A DNA stretch of 64,000 nt from Liopterus haemorrhoidalis (taxonomy: Eukaryota > Arthropoda > Insecta > Coleoptera > Dytiscidae). Where the stretch lies: contig OZ020622.1 of the NCBI GenBank assembly GCA_963971575.1, positions 6,114,279 to 6,178,278 on the forward strand, given 5' to 3'. Within the stretch, counting starts at the first letter, position 1. Every line of letters starts with the position of its first letter. This document shows positions 45,601 to 53,130 of this stretch, one piece after another. The translations under genes were made by a program, and so were the position numbers. The notes beneath the pieces were generated by a model. It was given only the letters and a program-made list of their open reading frames with translations, made no database searches and was not told where the DNA came from.

Positions 45601-48600
45601 CAGGTTTGGTAAGGTTTTAGATCTTTTTAATCGTTCCGGCTGCTCGTAATGGTATCGAATATTCGTTTCTGAAAGCCGCGCGGCACGTGATCTAGTACAG
45701 TGGTACTCAAACAGTACGAGTATTTTACTTCGAATAATGAATATTCAAATATTATTGCCAGTTCGAACAGTTTATTACTGCTAGCTGCAAGTGTAAATTT
45801 CACGAGTACGCTAAAATTACTTTTCGCTTGCATCTGATGATAATAAACCGTTATGAATCTACGTACCAGACCTATAGTTTAAAATTAGAAAAAAGAATGA
45901 ACGGAACAAATGTAAATACAACATATTTTATTAATATAATATTTATTTATTGACCAAGATACAAAATGATTGTTTTATTTCGGTACATCTCATATATTAC
46001 ATTACGTATCCCAACTGTTGCAAAATTGTCTAATTCTACAACAGATTTAATACGTGTTCGTGTCTTTTTCGCGCTACTGACAGCTTCACCTCTGGATTGT
46101 TGTGCAGCGATTTTATTCACTTTAGAAATGCAGACATCTAATGCAGCAGAAGCTCTCTAAAAAGTTAATTAACAGTTATTTGTAGAAAAATATTCAAGTG
46201 AAAAAACCATAGATATAAACAAAATTTAATATTTACTTACATCTCTCACACTTTTAAATCCAATAAAGGTCCACCATTATCTCGCTCTTTTTCAAAATAA
46301 TTAATAAGAGACAAAACCATCCTTTGAGCGCGCTACTAAGAGCTTTCGGCATTTTTATTACAATCATATTTGATTTAGGCCCGGTCTTTCCACCTTCAGA
46401 TAAAGTTCCAGGTAACTATCTGACAGATAAGGTTATTTGTAACTTCATCTGCTGAATAAATGTCAATACGAGTCAGTGAATTCAATACGTCAGTCTCATT
46501 ATCCGTTAGATAACTATCTGATAGATACATTTGTATAGAAAGAAGGGATGACATTTACTCAGCAGATGAAGTTAAAAATAACCTTATCTGTCAGATAGTT
46601 ACCTGGAACTTTATCTGAAGGTGGAAAAACCGGGCCTTAATGAAAAATAAAGTTTAACCTGACTTAAATGTCAAACCTGACTTAAAAACGACTGAACAGT
46701 ACAATCTAAACCTGGCAACGTGTAAAAACGTTACCAACATTCAGTAAATATGTTGGTTAAATCGCATCATGACATTGGTACTTAAATTAACCAAGTGTGA
46801 TGTCATCTCATATTTATTGTGAATAGAGTTTACCTATTTATACATATTTTGTAAACCTAATTGGCAATTACTTGTAACGTTATTGTCTCTATAAAAAAAT
46901 CCGACTGTACATTCCATTTAATATCTTCCATATTCAAAAATATGAATCAGAATTTTGAAATTATTTTTTCTGTTTTGAAATGTGTGATTTAAAAAAAAAA
47001 TTAATTGATGAATCAAATGAAAGGTTTTGAATCGTGGATTAAAAAACTAAAAATAAATTTTACAAATGTTTTATTTTTGCGAAACTTCTGTCGTTTTACT
47101 TATTAAATTTACCTGCAAAACCTTGAAATATGTGTAATTTCACACTTTATTGTTTCATTTTTTATTGTTACAGAATACCATTAAGAAACGCTAGAAAAAA
47201 ATCAGTTATCAGTCCAGGAATGCTTAGAGTCAATAATGACGACGACAGCGACACTCTTGGAAGTACCTCCCCAGGAAATTCTATCACCTCCGTCAACTCA
47301 TTGGCGAGTTTACTTAGAGAAAAAATGGCGGTAAGTACTTTTATAATAATCAATAACTTTGTTCACATATGAAGTTTCTAACATTGTATCACCACGCATT
47401 GTGCAATATTATATTTAGCTTTCGCGGTTGAAATAACCATTGTTTTTGACAAAAGTTGTTCGCGGTAGCCTTTGGACAATTCCGTAACCTGTTCGTAACA
47501 AGTCAAACGTATAGATTAGATCGAGAAATTCTAGTTAAGTTAATAAACTGCGTGCTCCCACTAAAATTTACTACACCCTGATTACTATCTTGTCAGCTAG
47601 ACATATTTAGCATTCGCGGTGACAAGGATCTCTAATAAGACTCAAATCAGACATGCGCAGTAAAACTGTATTATATGTTTCATTTTGTAATACGTAACTA
47701 ACAGGGAAAGTTCATTTTGAATGTATACGAGGGTTACCTTTTATGTTTTTACAAACGACCACTAGATGGCTATATTGAAATGTGTCATTAATATATTCGT
47801 AAAATGCGACGATTGTTATTGTGAAATCAGTGGCAGCTTATAAATTGACCGAGTAGTTTGCTGACAGTGAGCATTTAAAAAATATTTGGGAAAAAATGGA
47901 TATTACTCGTGAAGGTTTTCGATGGATGATTTTTTACGATTTTAGTAAAGGCCTAACTCAACAACAATGCGTAGATTCGCTTCGTTCAACTTTTGGTAAT
48001 GAAGCACCATCAGAAAAGACTGTTTACAATTGGTTTGCAGAATTTCGTCGTAGTCGTGCGTCCGTCAGTGATGAATTTCGTGAAGGTCGACAAAAATCGG
48101 TTGTGATTCAAAAAAACATCGATCCTGTGCACAAAATGTTTGAAGAAGATCGGCATGTGACTTACCGTGAGATAGAGGCATCCTTTGGCATATCGCAGAC
48201 TGCAATACATTCGATTTTGCATGAACATTTAGCTGTGAAAAAGATCTGTTCCCGATGGATTACGCATAATTTGACCGAAGCTCAAAAAAAAGCTCGTGCT
48301 GATTTGGGTTCAGCTGGCTAGTAACTTCAACTTAATTTTTACATAATTATGCAAATCTAGGGGCGCCATATAAAGAGTCTGCCCGGGGCGCGGAAATTTA
48401 ATCCGACCCTAATCACACACAGTTCACATAATCACAATTATAGAAAAGAAAAACGTTAATAAATAATAATAAATAATATGAAATTTTCTTTTACAAAAAT
48501 AATAAATAACAGTTTGAAGAAGCGTAATATTATAAAGAAGAAAACGGAATAACACAAACCATTTTCTTACATAAAAAAATAAATAAATAAATAAATAATA

Positions 48601-51600
48601 ATAAATAAATAAATAAATAAATAAATAGAAATTAATCACAGTTCATTCTGTTGTACAAATAATATTTGAAATTTTAAACAAAAATAAAATTAAAAATCCA
48701 TGTTTAATCGACACATTAATATGTTATTCAAATTTGCTTCTGATAGATTCATTCTTTTATCAGTCAATATAAGTTTTAGTAGTAAGAAAGGGATTAATTA
48801 ATTTATAGAAAACCTAAAAATAAATAATAATAAATAAATAACCGAAATTAACCGTTATTAACAATTTATGAACAATTTTACGTTCCGGTTCTGTTAAAAA
48901 TTCCGGTTAGTTTCGCTTTTCGGTTCAGTTCCGGTTCGAGTCTCTGCTACTAAGAGCTCTCTAGTTCCCTTATACCCTTTTCACACTAGATCTTTAAGAC
49001 GAGTGAACTTAAAGTTCACCGATATTTAAGAGCTTAAGGTCGGTATGCTTTCACACTTGATGTTTAAATCTCTAGTGCTGTCATCAGCTAGAGTAATTTT
49101 GTCCTGAAGTTACCGTCATGAAATTACCAGTTTTGAACTGTCTGCGCAGACGCACATTTTGAATTATTATAAACAATTAAGAATATTTCATTTCATTCTA
49201 CAATAAAGGCACTACAATAAAGAATATATTACACCTGTATTAACATGTAAATCGATACATTTTATCTCAATTATTGTAGCTCTGTATTTTATTAAACACA
49301 TTATTAAAATAAATAATTTTATTATAACAATAAGTATAAACTTCTTAAAACGTCGATATAATACAGTATTCTTGTTTATGATAATATAAAATGTTGACAG
49401 CACAAATTCAAGGAGTATTTTTTTATAATAGAAATTAAGTTGGCAATGCGGGCGAAGTTTAAGACGCAGATCTCTGTCTTAAACATCGGTCGTGTTTAGA
49501 CGAGGCCGTACGGTTTCACATTAGCGTTTAAAGATACATTCACTTTAACATCCGATCTTAAAGATCTAGTGTGAAAAGGGTATTAAAGGTCGGGTTTAGA
49601 CACCTTCCTGGGTCTTTTTATTCAGTGTTTGGTACTTTGTTAGAAAACTTCATCCGCCAAAGATGCTATTAATTACTTAAATAACTTCTCCTTTTTTCCA
49701 GAATTTTCCAAAGGCCCTGAACAAAAAGAAACCAGACAAGGAATATAGAATAAAAGCATTTGTTGGTATCTTGTTTCTTATAATAGTATTTTTAGTTGGT
49801 TTAGCATATGTCCTTTATCATCAACAAGTTTTAACAAGAGCATATTTCGAAAAAATAAAATTCAACAGGGCAAAACGTGTAATTAAGATATTTAATAATG
49901 ATGAAGTAGAAATAATAAAAGGTAGAATTGGTACAACTATGAACTATGACACTGTTTATCCATGTCTAAACGTTGATTTCTTGGAAGATGGTAGTATCTG
50001 CTTGGAATGGATGAACCGGGCAAGATTATACCTAAACTTTTACTCAATGCAAGCAGATGTTAAATGCTACAATGTACATTGGATATCATTGTCTCCAAGT
50101 ATTGCTCCAACTGATTGTTACGACTGGAATCCAGAAAACGGTCATTGGTTTGGTGGTGGACAAACTGCTGATGGACAATGGCCTTTAGAAAAAGGAGCTT
50201 ATAGCTTTTCACCATTTGTAACTGGCAAAGTTGGGAGACACAAGTGGGGAAATGTATTAAAAAGATATTTTATAAACTCACGTGGTGCTTCTATAACTAT
50301 CGATAATGATGTTCCATTATATCTTTCTTTAGAAGAGAATGATTCTGGAAAATCATTTTGCTTACAAGCAAAACATGATACTTTTGCTTATGTAAATCAT
50401 ATAAAACCACTACCACATTTAAATTATAGTATTTGTACTAGTTCTAATATGACTAAATTACATTCACATATGAGTGAAAAATCATTATGGGATGGTTTAA
50501 AACAAGAAGACATCGATGTTATTAATTCTTTGTTAAGTGAACCATTGTGGCAAATAACAACAGCTCCAAACGAAGAATTAACAGAAGGAACAGTATCCAA
50601 TTACACAGAAGATGTTATTGCTTTAGGTTTCTTGAAACAAGGTCATGTACTGGTGAATGAATTTTGGCAGAATCAAATTGGAGATTTTACTTTGGATCTA
50701 GATAGATTTCCAACTCTTGAAGAAACTGTAAACATTCTTCACAGACGAGGATTTAGAATAGTATTGTCAATGCAACCTTTTGTTTCAACAGAAAGTGTAA
50801 ACTTTGCAGAATGTGTCAAAAAAAGATTGTTGGTCGCCGAAAGACACAGTGACAGAAGAATTCCAGCACTCACTAGATATAAATCTGTCTTGAGTGCTGG
50901 TGTTTTAGATGTTACCAATAATAGATCAATACCTTGGTTGTTGGAAAAATTGAAAAATCTCCAAAATACCTACCAAATCGATGCTTTTTATCTAGATCTT
51001 GGTATAGCGTATAATATGCCTCATTACTACCAATGTGAGAAGCCTTTGACGAACCCAGATCAATACAAAACCCTTCTAATAAACAGTTTGGAAGGAATTG
51101 TTAGTTTGGTGGGAGTAAGTAGTGCAGTAGAACGACCAAGGGCACCAATATTCGTTTCTTTACCCCAGTTCGAATCGTCTTGGAAGGGACTACAAAGTGT
51201 TATACCAACTATTTTAACCTACGGAATAATTGGTTATCCTTTTCTTATCCCTGGAGCAGTTGGTGGTGATATACAACCACCAGGATTGGCGAATATTAAC
51301 ACAACTACAGGGCAAGAAATTCTGCTGCCAGACAAAGAGTTATATCTTAGATGGTTGCAGTTAGCGACGTTTTTACCGGTGATCCGATTTACGCATCTTC
51401 CTAGCAAATATGGGGATGATAAAATGTTGGAAAGGGCAAAGATTTTAACACTATTGAGGTCTAAAACGGTAAGTTCCTAATTAATATTTTATTAGTGATT
51501 GCATGGGAATATTTATAGGCGTGCTTCATAAACAATTAAAGGCGTTGTTTATATTTTTTGGGCGATATGTTTTATATATTTTATGATTTTTTTGCTTTTA

Positions 51601-53130
51601 CGAAACAAAATACTAAAAATATAAACAACTATGTGCTCATCGAAAAAAAAAATTTTTTTATATTCTGAGTAGGGTATCAAATGAAAGCCCTTATTACGTG
51701 GATTAACGATCAAAATTTTATTTCTGCAAAATAAATTATTTTGAAGCGATTTTTGCCAAAATTGTGAAAAAAAAAATCGTCCCACACCCTGTAGACCAGA
51801 TGATTTAAACTAAAAATCTGAAAAAATTCTAAGTAATGTACATTGGTGTGAACCGGAATAGCACAACAGAAATTTAGGATCAAATTATGTTTTCGTAAAA
51901 TAACGCATTTTTTGTGTTTTTTTGTTGACGATGAACAAAATTTATAGTTATGTAACATACTATACTAGAAGGCGTATCCTGGTCTAATGGTTAGTTTACT
52001 CGCTTGCTACGTAGCAAACTAGGGTTCGCTCCCGGGCAGAGGAGACAATTTTATTTTTGGTTTTTTTCCCATTTTTATTTTGTTTAAATTATTTTGTCAA
52101 AATTATAGTTATATTTTGGCAAATGTTGCATTTAATTTTTAAGAGCGTAAATTTAATAACCAGTTGGAATTATATTTTCATTCTATGTGTCATGTATACG
52201 AAACCAGAGGGGTGGAGCATATAACTTAAAACAACCAATGGAAGCCATAGGCGCAATTATCAAAATCTTAATGAACCTTGCTATATAAAAAAAAATACTG
52301 CACATATTTAGAAACCTAAATAATGGTACTAGGTATTCCAATTAAAATTAACAAAAAAATATTTTAACATAAAATTTGTTTTTAAAGATTAACAGACGAT
52401 AAATTATTTTAAAAATATCGTTCATTTTGCCGTGATTACTACAAAGCAAAATTTGTCCTACACACTCAGCATGCCGCTTTCATTTATTATATACCTGCGA
52501 AACCCTGCAGTGTGTGAAAATTCACTCTTCACATCAATTTTTTAAATGAACATACGTTCATTATGTAATCTTTGTTTTTTTTTTAATTTTTGGCTACTAA
52601 AACCATTATCCAGTAGATGCATTTTTATTTTTAAAAATCCATGACATAACCGGGATGCGAACCCGAACCCTCATGGTATATAAGTCAGTGCATCACTACA
52701 TTAACCACTACACCATGGTGACCAGCTCTTTAGGGGTTGCTATACGAATAGATCAGCAATAATATATATATAAAAAAAAAACACTGATCCACTGTTTCCA
52801 TTTTGTTTCCAGGTAACACCAATGTTGAAGAAGTATGCCAGAGAGTCATTAGATTCTGGTCTTCCATTAATTCGTCCATTATGGATGCTAGAACCATCTG
52901 ATCCATCTTCTCACGTGGTAATGGATCAGTTTGCAGTTGGTGAAGAGATTATAGCTGCTCCAATGTTATATCCTGGTACACGAGAAAGAGAAGTATATCT
53001 TCCAGCTGGAGTTTGGAAAGATGGTATTGATGGAAGTCTCAGGAAAGGAAGTAGATGGATACATGATTACAGAGTACCAGAAGATCAAGTCGCTTATTTT
53101 GTTAAAATGCCTGATAATACAAGATTTTAA
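32945..53130 (+). CDS. MYORG/NET37-like family 31 glycosidase, type II membrane protein, five exons
   Basis: Exons 32945-33226, 41442-41521, 47174-47330, 49702-51468 and 52813-53130 join in phase into 867 residues. Residues 1-191 are a polar cytoplasmic tail with acidic and Arg/Ser stretches (RRKS, RRNS). Residues 192-212 form one hydrophobic segment with no signal peptide, so the topology is type II. The rest is a GH31 domain. D605 in FYLDLGIAYNMP sits at the GH31 nucleophile position; the segment FESSWKGLQ, with E664, sits where relatives carry the acid/base Asp. GYPFLIPGAVGGD is a typical GH31 strand. The vertebrate relative MYORG is an ER glycosidase reported to act on alpha-galactosides; the substrate here is unknown. 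Acceptor-like AG precedes a 9-bp leader at 32936, so a 5' UTR exon probably lies upstream. The GH31 class is sure, the MYORG subgroup likely. Confidence 0.9.
33227..33944 (+). other. GH31 gene intron 1, first part
   Basis: AT-rich, with an (ATA)n run at about 33648-33677. No exon recognised. Confidence 0.5.
33945..34610. repeat. About 340-bp tandem duplication in intron 1
   Basis: Segments such as aaaaaatttgacagctgtc (34082, 34428), aataatggcccagatt (34146, 34491) and tattttatggaaattc (34299; tattttatgaaaattc at 33962) recur at 333-346 bp. Two diverged units are visible. Confidence 0.75.
34611..35734. other. Intron 1, hAT-like ends only
   Basis: Near 35020-35060 (gagccgcttacggcccgcaac) and 35280-35312 (minus strand agtgattcccaaacgaggg) the sequence resembles hAT-type termini or subterminal regions. 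No target duplication was found. Confidence 0.4.
35735..36112. repeat. 117-bp minisatellite, three full units and a part
   Basis: The unit contains cctatttctgcgctttgcaa and ttgaaaaccgagatgttttt. Units start near 35750, 35867 and 35984, with a partial at 36101. The period is divisible by three, so 39-residue repeats stay open on both strands. Confidence 0.9.
36113..36639. other. Intron 1 sequence between repeats
   Basis: No feature recognised. Confidence 0.4.
36640..37682 (+). repeat. R1 repeat, copy g (full length, reference copy)
   Basis: Order: tttttagggttttgtaggt, (TCTG)n near 36695, gtagccaaacggctaaacc, tgagtagggtattaaatgaa, ggtgtgaaccggaat, tRNA-like module 37198-37263 (AGCATAGTTGG, GAGTTCGAATCC), CCAATGG near 37445, GCTATATAAAAA near 37491, tacctgcaatatcctgaaat, hairpin GTGTGAAAATTCACAC near 37649, cttcacatcaatttttt. 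Confidence 0.88.
37683..38421. other. Intron 1 with an isolated inverted repeat
   Basis: CCGAAAGGGAAAGTTTACAC near 38142 is inverted near 38215-38235 (GTGTAAACTTTCTTTCGG), giving a hairpin of about 95 bp. Nothing else seen. Confidence 0.5.
38422..38570 (-). mobile_element. tRNA-derived SINE, second copy
   Basis: The inverted relative of the SINE at 32466: minus strand has GGTCTCGGGATCGAATC and ggctaattgcct, and ends in an A-rich tail. TGTCAGTTATT stands at 38411-38421 and 38571-38581 as an 11-bp target duplication. Confidence 0.85.
38690..39429 (+). pseudogene. Dead mariner-type transposase (SETMAR-like group)
   Basis: The left end has cgaggtgtgtaaattaagta. Broken frames give ENESRSGRPSSSRTDENIDR, RDLVRSDRRLTVRMFGEELN, then after a deletion VAHQPPYSPDLSPCDFFLFP and RLKNHLKGCHFG. 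The DDE central part is missing and the 3' end is cut by the next mariner. Confidence 0.8.
39432..39978 (-). mobile_element. Internally deleted mariner with both ends
   Basis: Ends CGAGGGTTGCATTTTATATT (39432) and, inverted, CAAGGGTTGCCACTTATATT (39978). The minus-strand frame reads LTQQQCIDELNSTFGDEAPS, TVYRWFAHFNRGRRSLKDEF, REGRPKSVVV, then jumps to IDLHGEYFEKQ and a stop. It is about 550 bp instead of about 1.3 kb. Confidence 0.82.
39979..40664. other. Intron 1 sequence without recognised features
   Basis: No coding signature and no repeat border seen. Confidence 0.4.
40665..40705 (+). repeat. R1 5' end fragment
   Basis: ttttttaggattgcgtaggt and ataaccaaaaatc match the R1 start (tttagggttttgtaggtatgacc) with several changes. 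It stops where mariner copy 2 begins. Confidence 0.6.
40706..41382 (+). mobile_element. Internally deleted mariner, copy 2 (5' truncated)
   Basis: Over 95% similar by eye to copy 1 from ttaattttgttgaaaa on, with the same internal deletion; the right terminal repeat ends near 41382 (ATTTCATCCTTGACGACCT). The N-terminal frame (KIEWSEIRIIMKYECLLGTT) shifts at an A-run near 40900. The second frame, 40853-41308, keeps LLHDNARPHTTQ, HPPYSPDLAPTDYHF and the stop. The left terminal repeat is lost. Confidence 0.85.
41383..41441 (+). repeat. R1 3' end fragment abutting exon 2
   Basis: tacctgcaaaacgctgaaat, atgtaaaaattcaatcttca and a T-rich tail match the R1 3' end. The tail serves as polypyrimidine tract for the acceptor at 41441. 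Confidence 0.65.
41442..41521 (+). CDS. GH31 gene exon 2: acidic cytoplasmic segment
   Basis: An 80-bp exon between ttttatttcag and gtaagt encodes ISEVGMQNNVSDTEEELDTD and a few more residues, ending two bases into a Lys codon. Phase matches exons 1 and 3. A remnant of the R1 repeat 3' end abuts its acceptor. Confidence 0.8.
41522..41875 (+). other. Intron 2 start
   Basis: No feature apart from the donor and the hAT target duplicate ATTTATAG at 41868-41875. Confidence 0.5.
41876..42381. mobile_element. hAT-type MITE with exact 8-bp target duplication
   Basis: CAGGGTTTCGAACCG at the left and CGGTTCGAAGCCCTG at the right are inverted ends. ATTTATAG stands at 41868-41875 and 42382-42389. The interior has many copies of ttccggttttcgttccg. 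No transposase. Confidence 0.9.
42390..46377. other. Intron 2 middle, mostly unassigned
   Basis: 43535-43640 is an inverted, diverged R1 5' end (cagacagacggacac, tttttggtcacacccaaaat). 43678-43757 carries an inverted hAT-like end (minus strand cagtgttgctcaacaggtgg). 45700-45725 has a hAT-like cagtggtactcaaacag. The rest is AT-rich with no gene signal. Confidence 0.45.
46378..46637. mobile_element. Harbinger-like palindromic MITE
   Basis: GGCCCGGTCTTTCCACCTTC and its inverse GAAGGTGGAAAAACCGGGCC end the element. TTA stands on both sides (46375-46377, 46638-46640). Arms of about 80 bp pair almost completely. TTA target and GGCC-type ends fit PIF/Harbinger. Confidence 0.85.
46638..47173 (+). 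repeat. Intron 2 end with a diverged R1-like 3' half
   Basis: From about 46990: gaatcaaatgaaaggttttg, tcgtggattaaaaa, acctgcaaaaccttgaaata, then a hairpin-like tgtgtaatttcacac. These follow R1 order but are much diverged and lack the tRNA-like and promoter-like parts. It ends at the exon 3 acceptor. Confidence 0.5.
47174..47330 (+). CDS. GH31 gene exon 3: cytoplasmic Ser/Asp-rich segment
   Basis: The acceptor ttgttacag ends at 47173 and donor gtaagt begins at 47331. One base completes the split Lys codon, then 52 codons (IPLRNARKKSVISPG... to LLREKMA). A diverged R1-like 3' end lies just upstream of the acceptor. Confidence 0.82.
47331..47727 (+). other. Intron 3 start
   Basis: No feature recognised. 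Confidence 0.5.
47728..48325 (+). pseudogene. Mariner 5' half with open N-terminal transposase
   Basis: Left end TACGAGGGTTACCTTTTATG. The frame from 47896 is open for 141 codons: MDITREGFRWMIFYDFSKGL, LTQQQCVDSLRSTFGNEAPS, TVYNWFAEFRRSRASVSDEF, HVTYREIEASFGISQTAIHS, then HNLTEAQKKARADL before a break near 48310. Both helix-turn-helix DNA-binding parts are kept; the DDE catalytic domain is gone. Close to the split element at 23.0-24.9 kb. Confidence 0.85.
48326..48974. other. Intron 3: (AAAT)n tract and hAT fragment
   Basis: 48570-48627 is an (AAAT)n/(AAT)n microsatellite. 48880-48945 repeats the right part of the hAT MITE at 41876 (ggttcagttccggttcgag) without a clean end. Confidence 0.6.
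48975..49580. mobile_element. MITE with CCCTTTTCACACTAGATC ends
   Basis: CCCTTTTCACACTAGATCTT at 48975 is inverted at the right end (AAGATCTAGTGTGAAAAGGG, ending 49580). Flanks are ttata and tatta, compatible with a TA or TWA target. The body is non-coding. Pieces recur at 3961-4045. Confidence 0.85.
49581..49701 (+). other. Intron 3 end
   Basis: Contains aacttcatccgccaaagatg, a repeat-end motif shared with 30208 and 53850, then the acceptor of exon 4. Confidence 0.5.
49702..51468 (+). CDS. GH31 gene exon 4: membrane anchor and most of the glycosidase domain
   Basis: The exon runs from acceptor ccttttttccag to donor gtaagt at 51469: 589 codons, phase 0 at both ends. It holds the transmembrane segment (AFVGILFLIIVFLVGLAYVL), the beta-sandwich part with many Trp/Gly residues (HWFGGGQTADGQWPLEKGAY) and most of the TIM barrel with D605 and E664. 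Confidence 0.92.
51490..52546 (+). repeat. R1 repeat, copy h, filling most of intron 4
   Basis: It starts about 20 bp after the exon 4 donor with the tagtgattgcatgggaatat form of the R1 start. tRNA-like module 51971-52046 (A-box TGGTCTAATGGTTAG, B-box GGGTTCGCTCCC), CCAATGG near 52238, GCTATATAAAAA near 52280, cctgcgaaaccctg, hairpin, cttcacatcaatttttt. Confidence 0.87.
52638..52726 (-). mobile_element. tRNA-like sequence, probably a SINE head
   Basis: The minus strand reads GGTGTAGTGGTTAATGTAG (A-box), GGGTTCGGGTTCGCATCCCG (B-box) and ends in an A/T-rich stretch. The arms do not fold into a full cloverleaf by eye, so a functional tRNA gene is unlikely. Confidence 0.55.
52813..53130 (+). CDS. 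GH31 gene exon 5: barrel end and C-terminal sheet domain
   Basis: The acceptor ttttgtttccag ends at 52812. Its 105 codons include PLIRPLWMLEP, DQFAVGEEIIAAPMLYPGTR and EVYLPAGVWKDG, all typical of the C-terminal part of GH31 enzymes, then stop TAA at 53128-53130. No good polyadenylation signal was seen close by. Confidence 0.92.
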   Translation, partial: VTPMLKKYARESLDSGLPLIRPLWMLEPSDPSSHVVMDQFAVGEEIIAAPMLYPGTREREVYLPAGVWKDGIDGSLRKGSRWIHDYRVPEDQVAYFVKMPDNTRF

